A DNA stretch of 38,880 bases, from assembly GCF_000717185.1 (NCBI RefSeq), contig NZ_JNYE01000125.1, forward strand, positions 1 to 38,880, written 5' to 3'. A model generated the notes under the pieces. It had not been told where the DNA came from and searched no databases. It saw only the letters and a list, made by a program, of their open reading frames with translations. The translations under genes and the position numbers were made by a program. This DNA comes from Kitasatospora phosalacinea (GTDB lineage Bacteria; Actinomycetota; Actinomycetes; Streptomycetales; Streptomycetaceae). Below, piece after piece: positions 6,645 through 14,666 of the stretch; the first letter of the stretch is position 1, and each line of letters opens with the position of its first letter.

Positions 6645-7940
6645 TCAGTCGGCGGCCGGGTGGACGCCGACCTCCAGGTCGGTGAAGGAGGCGGTGGTGG
6701 TGCCGTCGGTGGTCCACGCCCGGGTGTCGCCGCGCTTACGGAGGAGGGCCGTGAACGCGGGGGCGGACTCGAAGGTGCGGGCGGTCGCGGTGCGCTGGGC
6801 GGTGGTCGCGGTCAGGGCGCGGGCGGTCCCGGAGAAGGAGTAGGGAAGGCCGTCCGGGTCGTCCACGGAGGAGAACGCGTCGTGGTTGGGCGGCACGGGG
6901 GTGCCGGAGGACGGGCTGAGGGGGCGCTTGCCCTCCCCGGCCTGCGCGTGCCAGGTGCGCGGGTCGTAGCGGTCGCCGTCGGTGAGGTAGCTGTAGCGGA
7001 CGCCGTCGATCGTCCAGTGCCCGGCGGTGCTGCCGGTGCGGGCGGAGCGCAGGTCGAACACCGAGACGCCGTGGGTGCCGAGGACCCGGAGGGTCTCGCC
7101 GCGGGTGCCGGCGTGCTCGACCTCGATCGCGGTGTCCTCGTCGAGGGCGAGGACCCGGTCGTGGCCGGTGTCGGCGGCGAGCCGGATCGCCCGCCCCTCG
7201 CGGCCGTAGGTGCCGGTGTGGGTGTCGAGCAGGCCCGCGTCGAAGAGGCCGAAGCCGCCCTGCGGGAGGTAGCCGAGCCTGGTCGGGTCCTCGAAGTAGC
7301 CGGGGGTGCTGCCGTCGCGCAGGGCCTGGTAGCTGTCGCCGCCGGTGACCATGTCCGGTCCGGAGGCGATCTGCGCGCCGGCGCTGGAGCCGGCGACGAC
7401 GGCTCCGGCGGCGAGCTTGCGGCGGATGGCCGCCATGACCCTGGAGTCGGTGTGGGCGTCGCCGTGCAGGAGGCTGGTGACGTAGCGGTACTGGTCGCCG
7501 CCGCCGAAGAAGAAGCCGGTCATGGACTCGACCTGGGCGACCACGGCGTCCGCGTCGGCGGCGTCGACGTGCTCGACGTCGATCGGCACCCACTGGGCGT
7601 CGGCGGCGCCGTAGTGCTCGAAGAGGGCCGCGTAGTAGAGGCCGTTGCAGCGGGAGTTGGAGCACGTGTCGGGGTCGGCGGCGTCGGGGTCCTGGCTCTC
7701 GGGGACGGAGGCGGCGGTCAGGACGCCGATGCGCGCCTTCCCGGCGCCGCCGGCCTTGGCGACGATCTCGCCGTAGATCTCGCTGTTGCCGTCCTTCAGG
7801 CCGCCGCCGACGAGGATCAGGGTGCCCCCCGCTCCGACCGGCCGGGCGGAGGCGGACTGGGCGGTCGAGGTGAGGAGGGTCAGTGCGGCCGCGAGGGCGA
7901 GGGCGGCCCGCCCGCAGCGGGTGCGGAGGTGTCGGTTCAT
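6645..7940 (-). CDS. Secreted cyanophycinase-family (S51) peptidase
   Basis: This is a 431-residue exported protein with a signal peptide (residues 1 to about 32, ending SASA). It follows the cyanophycinase pattern. GGTLILVGGGLKDG is the first strand. GFFFGGGDQYRYV is the FxGGDQ motif. AGSSAGAQIASG carries nucleophile Ser186. DTHTGTYGREGRAIRL stands where other members have DQHFxxRxRxxRL. LALDEDTAIEVEHAG is followed by VSVFDL. Cyanophycinases release beta-Asp-Arg dipeptides from cyanophycin, and an exported form would act on polymer from other organisms. The first Arg of the RxRxxR motif is replaced by Tyr, so the exact substrate may differ. The ATG at 7940 follows GGAG at seven bases. The gene lies 145 bases after the M20 peptidase gene on the same strand. 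Confidence 0.85.
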   Translation of the reverse strand: MNRHLRTRCGRAALALAAALTLLTSTAQSASARPVGAGGTLILVGGGLKDGNSEIYGEIVAKAGGAGKARIGVLTAASVPESQDPDAADPDTCSNSRCNGLYYAALFEHYGAADAQWVPIDVEHVDAADADAVVAQVESMTGFFFGGGDQYRYVTSLLHGDAHTDSRVMAAIRRKLAAGAVVAGSSAGAQIASGPDMVTGGDSYQALRDGSTPGYFEDPTRLGYLPQGGFGLFDAGLLDTHTGTYGREGRAIRLAADTGHDRVLALDEDTAIEVEHAGTRGETLRVLGTHGVSVFDLRSARTGSTAGHWTIDGVRYSYLTDGDRYDPRTWHAQAGEGKRPLSPSSGTPVPPNHDAFSSVDDPDGLPYSFSGTARALTATTAQRTATARTFESAPAFTALLRKRGDTRAWTTDGTTTASFTDLEVGVHPAAD

Positions 7941-8085
7941 CCGGGAACTCCGTGGTCGTTGGATTCTGGAACCGTGCGTGGCCGGGGGCGTCCGGGGTGG
8001 CGCGCGCCCGGCGGTGGTGCGGCCCGCGCGGGGCGGGGGGAGCGGACCCGCGCGGACCGGTCGTGGGACACCCGGTGAGGGGGTG

Positions 8086-9297
8086 TCAGCGCCGTCCGAG
8101 GCGCTCGACGAGCATCGCCAGCAGGGCGATCCGGCCCGGTGCGCCGGCGGTGTCGAGCCACTCCTCGGGGGTGTGGTCGGCCCCGCCGACGGGGCCGAGG
8201 CCGTCGAGGGTGGGGATGCCCAGGCCGGAGGTGAGGTTCGCGTCGCCCACGCCGCCCGTGGAGGCGCCGCGGATCCGCAGGCCGAGGTCGGCGCCGGTGC
8301 GGAGGGCCGCGGCGAGCACGGCCGCCGCCTGCGGGGTGTGCTCCATGGGCGGGCACAGGTCCAGCTGGTCGACGCGGGCCGCGGTGCCCTCGACGACGGT
8401 CCGGGCGGCGACCGCGCGGATCTCGGCGATCGCGGTGTCCAGGCCGACGGTGGTGGTGGCGCGGACCTCGGCGTGGAGCTCGGCCCGGGGGCACACGATG
8501 TTGGTGCGGGTGCCCGCGCGGACGACGCCGACGTTCAGGGTGACGCCGGGCCAGGTGCCGTTGAGGGCCTGCAGGGCGACCACCAGGTGGGCGGCGGCGA
8601 GGGCGGCGTTGGCGCCGCGCTCGGGTTCGATCCCCGCGTGGGCGGCCCTCCCCGTGACGGTGACCAGCAGGTCGGCGACGCCCTTGCGCTCGATGACCAG
8701 GTCGCCGTTCTCCCGGGCGCACTCCAGGCCGAGCGCGTAGTGCGCCCCCCGTGCGGTGCGCTCGGTGACCGGTCGGCTGGCGGGCGAGCCGACCTCCTCG
8801 TCGGGGGTGGCGAGGACGACGAGCTCGGCGAAGGCCGTCCGGCCGTGGCGGACCAGGAGTTCCGCCGCGGTGACCCCGGCCAGCAGGCCGCCCTTGTCGT
8901 CGCTGACGCCGGGTCCGTGGGCCCGGCCGTCCAGGACGCGGAAGGGGCGGGCCGCGGCGGTGCCGTGCTCGAAGACGGTGTCCATGTGGCCGACGAGGAC
9001 GATCCGCGCTCCCCCCTCCTCCACCGGTACGGAGCCGGTGAGCCTGGCGACGAGCACGTCCCCGAAGCGGTGCCCGTCCACCCGGGCGGGGGTGGTGCGC
9101 TCGGTGGTGAAGCCGATCGAGCGCAGCCGGTCCTCGAACCAGTCGGCGACCCGGTTCACGCCGTCGGCGTCGTAGGAGCCGGAGTCGATGGCGACGAGCT
9201 CGGCGAGGTCGGCGAGGTAGCGGGGCAGGGCCTGCTCGGCGGCGGCCGCCAGTGCGGTGGCGGCCGCCCGGTTCGCCGGTTCGGCGGGGGCGCTCAC
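8086..9297 (-). CDS. M20-family metallopeptidase (glutamate carboxypeptidase-like)
   Basis: This is a 403-residue cytoplasmic dimetal peptidase with no signal peptide. Metal-site motifs appear in family order: VGHMDTV (first His and Asp support), GVSDDKGG (bridging Asp), TPDEEVGSP (catalytic Glu and ligand Glu), LGLECA (ligand acidic residue) and [10 protein letters not shown] (last His). The middle segment from [29 protein letters not shown] is the dimerisation lid domain. Members cleave C-terminal Glu/Asp, acylated amino acids or dipeptides. The GTG start shares four bases (GTGA) with the stop of the ABC ATPase gene, so it is translationally coupled to the transporter. A peptidase tied to an importer and followed by a secreted S51 enzyme suggests it cleaves the imported product. 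Activity on beta-Asp dipeptides is inferred. Confidence 0.85.
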   Translation of the reverse strand: MSAPAEPANRAAATALAAAAEQALPRYLADLAELVAIDSGSYDADGVNRVADWFEDRLRSIGFTTERTTPARVDGHRFGDVLVARLTGSVPVEEGGARIVLVGHMDTVFEHGTAAARPFRVLDGRAHGPGVSDDKGGLLAGVTAAELLVRHGRTAFAELVVLATPDEEVGSPASRPVTERTARGAHYALGLECARENGDLVIERKGVADLLVTVTGRAAHAGIEPERGANAALAAAHLVVALQALNGTWPGVTLNVGVVRAGTRTNIVCPRAELHAEVRATTTVGLDTAIAEIRAVAARTVVEGTAARVDQLDLCPPMEHTPQAAAVLAAALRTGADLGLRIRGASTGGVGDANLTSGLGIPTLDGLGPVGGADHTPEEWLDTAGAPGRIALLAMLVERLGRR

Positions 9298-10058
9298 AGG
9301 ACCTTGGAGAGGAACGCCTTGGTGCGCTCCTGCTCCGGTGCGACCAGCACGGTGCGGGGGTGGCCGGCTTCGACGACGACGCCCTCGTCCATGAAGACGG
9401 CGGTGTCGCCGACCTCGCGGGCGAAGCCGATCTCGTGGGTGACCACGACCATCGTCATGCCGTCGGCGGCCAGGTCGCGCATCACGTCCAGGACGTCGCC
9501 GACGAGTTCGGGGTCGAGGGCGGAGGTCGGCTCGTCGAAGAGCATCAGCTTGGGCTTCATCGCCAGGGCGCGGGCGATGGCGACGCGCTGCTGCTGGCCG
9601 CCGGAGAGCTGGGCCGGGTAGTGGTCGGCGCGGTCGGCGAGGCCGACCCGCTCCAGCAGGCGCAGTGCGTCCTGGCGGGCGTCGGTGCGGTTGACCCCGG
9701 CGACCCGGACCGGTGCCTCGGTGACGTTCTCCAGGGCGGTCATGTGCGGGAAGAGGTTGAAGCGCTGGAAGACCATGCCGATCTCGCGGCGGCGCTCGGC
9801 GACCTCGGCCTCGCGCAGTTCGTGCAGCCGGTTGCCGGACTGCCGGTAGCCGACCAGGTCGCCGTCGACGGTGAGGCGCCCGCCGTCGACCTTCTCCAGG
9901 TGGTTGATGCAGCGCAGGAAGGTGGACTTGCCGGAGCCGGAGGGGCCGAGCAGGCAGCAGACCTGTCCGCGTTCGACGGTCAGGTCGATGCCCTTGAGGA
10001 CCTCCAGCCTGCCGAAGTGCTTGCGCACGCCCTCGGCGTGCACCATGGGGCGGGCCAT
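9294..10058 (-). CDS. Polar amino acid ABC transporter ATP-binding protein
   Basis: This is a 254-residue ABC ATPase of the GlnQ/HisP class. It shows Walker [10 protein letters not shown], the Q-loop at [17 protein letters not shown], the signature [15 protein letters not shown], Walker [16 protein letters not shown] and the switch His in [13 protein letters not shown]. It energises uptake through the permease encoded just upstream; only four bases separate that stop from the ATG at 10058. Downstream its stop overlaps the M20 peptidase start. The full motif set and normal length mark it as functional. Substrate class (polar amino acids or small peptides of Asp/Arg type) is inferred from family and neighbours. 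Confidence 0.93.
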   Translation of the reverse strand: MARPMVHAEGVRKHFGRLEVLKGIDLTVERGQVCCLLGPSGSGKSTFLRCINHLEKVDGGRLTVDGDLVGYRQSGNRLHELREAEVAERRREIGMVFQRFNLFPHMTALENVTEAPVRVAGVNRTDARQDALRLLERVGLADRADHYPAQLSGGQQQRVAIARALAMKPKLMLFDEPTSALDPELVGDVLDVMRDLAADGMTMVVVTHEIGFAREVGDTAVFMDEGVVVEAGHPRTVLVAPEQERTKAFLSKVL

Positions 10059-10062
10059 CGGT

Positions 10063-11013
10063 TCAGCCCTTCCGTTCGCGGGTGGTGGGGAGCAGGCCGG
10101 GGAGGCCGGTGAGCATCCGCCGCAGCGGGGAGACGTGCCCGGCGCGGGCGGTGCCGCGGCCGTAGCGGCGCTCCAGCCAGGCCTGCGGCACGGACAGCAC
10201 GGTGACCAGCGCCAGGTACCAGAGGGCGGCGACCACGAGCAGCGGGATGATCTGGTAGTTCTGGTTGTAGACGTCCTGGATGTTGGACATCAGGTCGTGC
10301 GCGGCGATCACCGAGACGTACGCGGTGGTCTTGAGCATGTTGATGGTCTCGTTGCCCATCGGCGGGATGATCACCCGCATCGCCTGCGGCAGCACGATCC
10401 GGCGCATCGTCAGGGCGGGCTTCATGCCCAGCGAGTGGGCGGCCTCGCTCTGGCCCGGGTCGACGGACTGGATGCCCGCCCGGACGATCTCCGAGGCGTA
10501 GGCGGCCTCGTTGAGGCCCAGCGCGAGCAGCGCCGCGACGGAGGCGGGCAGCAGGTCGTTGGTGTCGAACTCGACGAAGGTGACCGTGGTGAACGGAATG
10601 CCGATCATCAGGTGCTTGTAGAGCGCGGCGGCGTAGCCCCAGAAGAGGATCTGCACCAGCAGCGGGGTGCCGCGGAACAGCCAGACGAAGCCGGTGGAGA
10701 GCCCGTACAGGACGGGGTTGGCCGACAGCCGCATGACGGCGACCAGGGTGCCCAGGACCAGGCCCACCGCCATCGCGGCGACGGTCAGCCACAGGGTGGT
10801 GAACAGGCCGTCGAAGATCAGGTCGGCGAACAGGTAGTGGCCGACGACGTCCCACTTCAGGTTCGGGTTCTTGGCGAGCGAGCCGACCAGGCCGATCAGG
10901 CCCAGCACGGCGACGACGGCGGCGGTCCACTGCCCCCAGTGCCGGACCGGGACGGCCACCAGGTCGTCCGGCCGGGCGGGGGCCGCCGCGGCGGGGCGTT
11001 CGGTGACGGGCAT
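10063..11013 (-). CDS. Amino acid ABC transporter permease (HisM/GlnP type)
   Basis: This is a 316-residue inner-membrane protein. After a Pro/Ala-rich cytoplasmic N-terminus there is a hydrophobic segment near residues 30-45, then the conserved permease domain: [47 protein letters not shown] and the later segments. The ATPase-docking EAA loop is clear: [22 protein letters not shown]. The [11 protein letters not shown] stretch after it is typical of the family. Only one such permease is encoded, so it probably forms a homodimer. The ATG at 11013 lies one base after the binding-protein stop, showing tight coupling. It carries whatever the two binding proteins in this region capture. Confidence 0.92.
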   Translation of the reverse strand: MPVTERPAAAAPARPDDLVAVPVRHWGQWTAAVVAVLGLIGLVGSLAKNPNLKWDVVGHYLFADLIFDGLFTTLWLTVAAMAVGLVLGTLVAVMRLSANPVLYGLSTGFVWLFRGTPLLVQILFWGYAAALYKHLMIGIPFTTVTFVEFDTNDLLPASVAALLALGLNEAAYASEIVRAGIQSVDPGQSEAAHSLGMKPALTMRRIVLPQAMRVIIPPMGNETINMLKTTAYVSVIAAHDLMSNIQDVYNQNYQIIPLLVVAALWYLALVTVLSVPQAWLERRYGRGTARAGHVSPLRRMLTGLPGLLPTTRERKG

Positions 11014-11014
11014 G

Positions 11015-11965
11015 TCAGTCCACCGCGCCGTTCTTGGCGGCCTGCTCGACGGCGATCGAGGCGACGCCGTACTTGTCGTAGATCTTGGCGAGCGAGCCGT
11101 CGTCGATCAGTGCTTGCAGGGCCTTCTGCACGGCGTCGGTCAGCTGCGGCAGGTTCTTGGCGACGGCGATGCCGTTCGGGGAGGCGTTGTAGCCGCCGAG
11201 GGCGGCCGGGTCGTCGACGACCTCGAACGCGGAGCCGTCGTCGGCGCTCTTCGCGGTCCAGCCCGCGGCGGGCTTGGTGAGCACGTCGGCGACGACCTTG
11301 CCGGAGCGCAGGGCGAGTTGGGCGTCGGAGTCCTTGGGGAAGGTCTGGACGTCGACGGCGCCCTTGCCGAGTTCGCGGCACTTGTCCTGGTGCTTGTCCA
11401 GGAGCTTCTGCTGGTTGGTGGCGGTCTGCACGGCGACGGGGTGGCCGCACAGGTCGTCGAGGGTGGCGATCTTCTGCGGGTTGCCCTTGGCGACCAGGAT
11501 GCCGCTGCCGGAGACGGAGTAGTCGACGAAGTCGACGACCTGCTCGCGCTCCTTGTTGTCGGTGATGGCGCTGATCGCGGCGTCGTACTTGCCGGCCTGG
11601 AGGGCGGGGACGATGCCGTCGAACTTCTGCGCGGTGAACTCGAAGCGGACGCCGAGCTTGGCGCCGAGGGCCTGTCCGAGGTCGTAGTCGAGGCCGGTCA
11701 TCTCCTTGCTGCCCTCGGTGACGTACATCTCGAACGGCGCGTACGGGACGTCGGTGGCGACCCGGACCTTGCCGGACTTCTTGACCGCCTCGGGCAGCGC
11801 GTCGTGCAGGGCGGGGTCGGAGCTGATGCTGACTCCGGCGACCGTCACCGGGCCGGCCGCCGCGGGGCCGCCGGTCCCGCTGCTCCCGCAGGCGGTGAAG
11901 GCGAGGGAGCCGCACAGGACGAGGGCGGCCGGCAGGGCCGATCTGCGGAGGGCGGAGGAGTTCAC
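11015..11965 (-). CDS. Amino-acid-type ABC transporter solute-binding lipoprotein
   Basis: This is a 316-residue family 3 (SBP_bac_3) binding protein. A signal peptide ends in the lipobox FTAC, so the mature protein is lipid-anchored at the outer face of the membrane. The core has VRVATDVPYAPFEMY, MTGLDYDLGQALGAKLG, FEFTAQKFDGIVPALQAGKYD and AISAITDNKEREQVVDFVDY, as in amino-acid receptors. The GTG start at 11965 follows AAAGG; an upstream in-frame alternative lacks a signal peptide. It is the first gene of the permease/ATPase/M20/S51/RpiR run. A close paralog without a transporter lies at 13129. Two cysteines (DLCGHP, DKCREL) are shared with that paralog. A copy of the GWTACAK dyad ends 56 bases before the start. 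Confidence 0.92.
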   Translation of the reverse strand: MNSSALRRSALPAALVLCGSLAFTACGSSGTGGPAAAGPVTVAGVSISSDPALHDALPEAVKKSGKVRVATDVPYAPFEMYVTEGSKEMTGLDYDLGQALGAKLGVRFEFTAQKFDGIVPALQAGKYDAAISAITDNKEREQVVDFVDYSVSGSGILVAKGNPQKIATLDDLCGHPVAVQTATNQQKLLDKHQDKCRELGKGAVDVQTFPKDSDAQLALRSGKVVADVLTKPAAGWTAKSADDGSAFEVVDDPAALGGYNASPNGIAVAKNLPQLTDAVQKALQALIDDGSLAKIYDKYGVASIAVEQAAKNGAVD

Positions 11966-12019
11966 GGAACAACCTTTCGAGGACCTGAGCGGCGCCGAGG
12001 GGCCGCGCCGCAAGCCAGG

Positions 12020-12056
12020 ACGTTACAGGCAAACCATCTTGATGGCTATATGTAAT
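12020..12056 (-). promoter_or_regulatory. GWTACAK dyad, site B, with -10-like TAACGT
   Basis: Read on the minus strand, ATTACAT (12056-12050) is followed after 21 bases by CTGTAAC (12028-12022), which overlaps TAACGT (12025-12020), a TANNNT -10 candidate. The right half ends 56 bases before the GTG of the binding-protein gene. A smaller dyad, CCATC-AA-GATGG, lies inside. Geometry matches sites A, C and D. There is no recognisable -35 hexamer at 17 bases, which would fit an activator-dependent promoter. Confidence 0.7.
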
Positions 12057-12142
12057 GAAGGCTACGAATCCGTAACGCTCGACGAACCCCAGGAAAATCG
12101 CTGATGGGCCCTCAGATGGCCACGGCATCACCCCGAAAGGTC

Positions 12143-12177
12143 GTTACATCAACCAGTGGCCACCGCAGTTCTGTATG
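12143..12177. promoter_or_regulatory. GWTACAK dyad, site E (upstream accessory copy)
   Basis: GTTACAT (12143-12149) and CTGTATG (12171-12177) form the same inverted repeat with the same 21-base spacer. It lies about 120 bases upstream of site B with no start codon at the usual distance on either strand. It may be a second binding site of the regulator acting on the ABC operon, for instance by looping. Because the halves are symmetric its direction cannot be set. Confidence 0.55.
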
Positions 12178-12275
12178 GCCTGCTTCTCCCTCTCGTGGGC
12201 CGCCCGACCACACCGGACGCGCAGGGCCGGTCCGAGGGGTGCGTCCGTCGCCCTGACCGGCGCCGTGCGTCCGGT

Positions 12276-12809
12276 TCACCGGGCCGGGCCGGTGATGCCC
12301 GGACGCGGCGCCGGGTCGCCGAGCGGCCGCGCCGCCGGCGGTTCGGTCGCCCGGGGGTGGCGGTGCCGCCAGTACGGGTTGTCGAACGGGAGCTTGCTGC
12401 TGACCCGGCCGTACATCCCGAACGTGGCGATCACCAGGCCCATGAGGAAGCTGAAGATGACGTTGGGGATCCGGAAGGCCAGCACGTTGGCCCCCGAGTC
12501 GAGCAGGGCGAGGTTGACGAACCCGCTCAGGACGAAGAGGGTGCCCACGACGATGTTGATCGTGGACGCGGTGTTGCCGCCGATCACCGCACCGGCGATC
12601 AGCACCGCCGCGGTGGCGATGGAGACCAGGCTGAGCAGGCCGTTGCTCGTCAGTCCGGCGACCCGGTCGCCGCTGGTGCTGAAGAACGCCAGGCCGTCGG
12701 CGAGGCCCAGGCAGCCGAAGACCAGCAGCACCACGCCGCACAGTCCTGCACCGAGCCGGTAGACGTTGGCGAGCCGGTGGTCGACGGGAAGCTCGTCGCG
12801 GAAGTCCAT
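12276..12809 (-). CDS. DUF4383 domain-containing membrane protein
   Basis: This is a 177-residue integral membrane protein with four hydrophobic segments: LGAGLCGVVLLVFGCLGLAD, LLSLVSIATAAVLIAGAVIGG, IVVGTLFVLSGFVNLAL and IFSFLMGLVIATFGMYG. The pattern VDHRLANVYRLGAG at the N-terminus is typical of the actinobacterial DUF4383 family, whose function is unknown. The ATG at 12809 follows CGGAG at seven bases. The last 30 residues are hydrophilic and Pro/Arg-rich, including NPYWRHRHP, and probably face the cytoplasm. It sits between the ABC operon and the divergent orphan binding protein but carries no GWTACAK dyad on its side, so membership in that regulon is doubtful. Confidence 0.82.
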   Translation of the reverse strand: MDFRDELPVDHRLANVYRLGAGLCGVVLLVFGCLGLADGLAFFSTSGDRVAGLTSNGLLSLVSIATAAVLIAGAVIGGNTASTINIVVGTLFVLSGFVNLALLDSGANVLAFRIPNVIFSFLMGLVIATFGMYGRVSSKLPFDNPYWRHRHPRATEPPAARPLGDPAPRPGITGPAR

Positions 12810-13128
12810 GGCAGCGCTCCGTTCGTGCTCCGGGGGAAGTTCCCCGCGATCCACCCTCGCCGGAGGGTCCGCCCGACGGAAGTCGCACCGTCTGCGCAGC
12901 GTTCGGCGCGGCGCGCGCGTTCGGTGGACAGCTCGTAGCCGGTGACCGGGTTGAGCGCGACGGCCTCGGCGAACCCGGCGACACCCCGGCCCGGACAACC
13001 CCTCCGCCGCCCTTCGACACCGTTGCGCGAACGTAACTCTCGATACATGTTCGCCAAACATGAGTCAGATGTAACTTCTGTTCGCACCGCACGCACTCCT
13101 CCGAGGCGCACGATCGAAGGGCTCCCCC
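12810..13128. other. Divergent intergenic region, DUF4383 gene and orphan binding protein
   Basis: No gene is supported in these 319 bases. The half nearer the DUF4383 gene is GC-rich with no clear motif. The half nearer 13129 is AT-rich and holds site C of the GWTACAK dyad and an inner dyad CATGTT-N5-AACATG (13046-13062). Confidence 0.6.
13042..13077 (+). promoter_or_regulatory. GWTACAK dyad, site C, with -10-like TAACTT
   Basis: GATACAT (13042-13048) and ATGTAAC (13069-13075) are separated by 20 bases, one fewer than at the other sites. The right half overlaps TAACTT (13072-13077) and ends 53 bases before the ATG of the orphan binding protein. An inner dyad, CATGTT-CGCCA-AACATG, spans 13046-13062. 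The stretch TGTAACTTCTGTTC here is nearly the same as TGTATCTTCTGTTC at site A. Confidence 0.7.
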
Positions 13129-14100
13129 ATGACCTCCCCCAGCATCCCCGCCTTCAGGGCGATCACCTCCCTGGCCCTGGCGACCGCCTGCGGCCTCGCG
13201 CTGACCGCCTGCGGATCGTCCGCGGCCGGTCCGACCGGAACCGGCGGGTCCGCCTCGCCGACCACCACCGTCGTCAAGGGCGTGACGATCTCGTCGGACC
13301 CGAAGCTCGCCGACAAGCTGCCCGAAGCGATCAGGAAGGCGGGCAAGGTCCGCGTCGCCACCGACCTCCCCTACCCGCCCTTCGAGATGTACGTCTCCGA
13401 GGGCAGCAAGGAGATCACCGGCATCGACTACGACCTCGGCCAGGCGATCGGTGCGCGACTGGGCGTCACGTTCGAGTTCACGGGCCAGAAGTTCGACGGC
13501 CTGCTGCCGGCGGTGCAGGCCGGCAAGTTCGACGCCGTCATGTCCGCCATGACGGACAAGAAGGCGCGCGAGGAGGCCGTCGACTTCGTCGACTACGTCA
13601 ACGCCGGGCCGGGCTGGCTGGTCAAGGAGGGCAACCCCGACGGCATCAGGGTGGTCACCGACGTGTGCGGCAAGAGCGTCTCGGTGCAGAGCGGCACCAA
13701 CCACCAGAGGATCCTCGACCAGCGGCAGGAGCTCTGCAAGCAGGAGGGCAGGCCGCCGATCACCGTCCTGGCCTTCCCGAAGGACTCCGAGGCACAGCTC
13801 GCGCTCCGCTCGGGGAAGGTGTCCGCCGACTTCCTCGACGAGGTGACGGCCGCGTACGTGGCGGACACCGCGGACGGGGGCAGCGCGTTCGACACCGTCC
13901 TCGGCAAGGCGGCCGTCGGACCGACCAGCGCCTCGCCGATCGGGATCGGCGTCTCCAAGTCGGCCCCCGGGCTGAAGGAGGCCGTCCAGGCCGCGCTCCA
14001 GTCGCTGATGGACGACGGCTCGTACGGCAGGATCCTCGACGCCTACCACGTGCCCAGCATCGCCATCCCGCGGGCCACGATCAACGGCGCCCTCGACTGA
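13129..14100 (+). CDS. Orphan amino-acid-type solute-binding lipoprotein
   Basis: This is a 323-residue family 3 binding protein, a clear paralog of the one ending at 11015; by eye over half of the residues agree through the mature part. It has a signal peptide with lipobox LTAC and then a Thr/Ser-rich linker. The core has VRVATDLPYPPFEMY, ITGIDYDLGQAIGARLG, FEFTGQKFDGLLPAVQAGKFD and AMTDKKAREEAVDFVDY. The two inner cysteines (DVCGKS, ELCKQE) are conserved with the paralog. No permease or ATPase accompanies it, so it probably feeds the transporter encoded on the opposite strand. The ATG follows GAAGGG. A strong hairpin follows its stop. Its promoter carries the GWTACAK dyad, so the two receptors are likely co-regulated. 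Confidence 0.9.
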   Translation: MTSPSIPAFRAITSLALATACGLALTACGSSAAGPTGTGGSASPTTTVVKGVTISSDPKLADKLPEAIRKAGKVRVATDLPYPPFEMYVSEGSKEITGIDYDLGQAIGARLGVTFEFTGQKFDGLLPAVQAGKFDAVMSAMTDKKAREEAVDFVDYVNAGPGWLVKEGNPDGIRVVTDVCGKSVSVQSGTNHQRILDQRQELCKQEGRPPITVLAFPKDSEAQLALRSGKVSADFLDEVTAAYVADTADGGSAFDTVLGKAAVGPTSASPIGIGVSKSAPGLKEAVQAALQSLMDDGSYGRILDAYHVPSIAIPRATINGALD

Positions 14101-14106
14101 CGGCCG

Positions 14107-14134
14107 GCCGAACGCCCCGGCCGGGGCGTTCGGC
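14107..14134 (+). terminator. Intrinsic-terminator-like hairpin after the orphan binding protein
   Basis: A perfect palindrome with arms GCCGAACGCCCC and GGGGCGTTCGGC around GGCC starts six bases after the stop at 14100. There is no U-run, which is usual for streptomycete terminators. Confidence 0.7.
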
Positions 14135-14187
14135 GGCCCCGGTCCGTCCGGGGCCCGCGCACCGCCGCCGGCCGGACCGGGACGGCG

Positions 14188-14427
14188 TCAGCCGGCCTCG
14201 TCGGCGGCCCCGCCCTCGTACCGCGCGAGGGCCAGGCCGAGGCCGAAGAAGGTCGGTGCCCATTCGCCGACGAAGATCCCCCACCGGTCGGCCCGTTCGA
14301 CGCCCGCCTGTTCGGCCTTCATCGACACCATCCAGCTGACCAGGGAGAGCCCCACCGAACCGAGCGCGGCCGCGTAGGCGTGCTCGCTGGTGAGACCGGC
14401 TTCGTGAAGCTTGCGAACGATCATCAT
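14188..14427 (-). CDS. Small membrane protein of unknown function
   Basis: This is a 79-residue protein. The N-terminus MMIVRKLHEAGLTSEHAYAAALG leads into a hydrophobic segment (AALGSVGLSLVSWMVS). After a charged loop (KAEQAGVERADRW) comes a second one (WGIFVGEWAPTFFGLGLALARYE). This looks like a two-helix membrane hairpin of a type common in Streptomyces genomes, but I cannot name a family. Start choice rests on GGAG eight bases before the ATG at 14427; a second ATG follows directly. It is divergent from the S51 gene at 14667 and convergent with the orphan binding protein. Nothing visible ties it to the neighbouring catabolic genes. Confidence 0.65.
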   Translation of the reverse strand: MMIVRKLHEAGLTSEHAYAAALGSVGLSLVSWMVSMKAEQAGVERADRWGIFVGEWAPTFFGLGLALARYEGGAADEAG

Positions 14428-14576
14428 GGTGGTCACTCCTCGTTCCGTCGGGATCCCCCGCCCTCCACCGTGCACGCGTCCCCTCCGCGACCGGGAGTCG
14501 CATCGTTTGTGCACCCGTGGGCGGGCGCGGTCCCGCGGCGAGGGCCCTTGGGAGAAGCTTTGCCACAGCAACAGGA

Positions 14577-14613
14577 ATTACATCTACTACAGATATCTGC
14601 ATATCTGTAACTT
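14577..14613 (+). promoter_or_regulatory. GWTACAK dyad, site D, with -10-like TAACTT
   Basis: ATTACAT (14577-14583) and CTGTAAC (14605-14611) form the shared inverted repeat with a 21-base spacer. The right half overlaps TAACTT (14608-14613) and ends 55 bases before the ATG at 14667. It also forms one arm of a perfect nine-base dyad, TACAGATAT (14588-14596) and ATATCTGTA (14601-14609) around CTGC. This is the strongest AT-rich palindrome in the window. Confidence 0.72.
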
Positions 14614-14666
14614 ACGATACGCATCGCTCCCCACGGCGGTGCCCCCACACACAGGAGAGCCTCCCC

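Larger units (their letters stand above)
11966..12275. other. Promoter region of the ABC/M20/S51 operon
   Basis: This 310-base stretch has no supported gene. It contains an AT-rich block with GWTACAK dyad sites B and E and no further clear dyad. The far end (about 12180-12275) is GC-rich sequence following the stop of the DUF4383 gene; I see no convincing hairpin terminator there. Confidence 0.6.
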
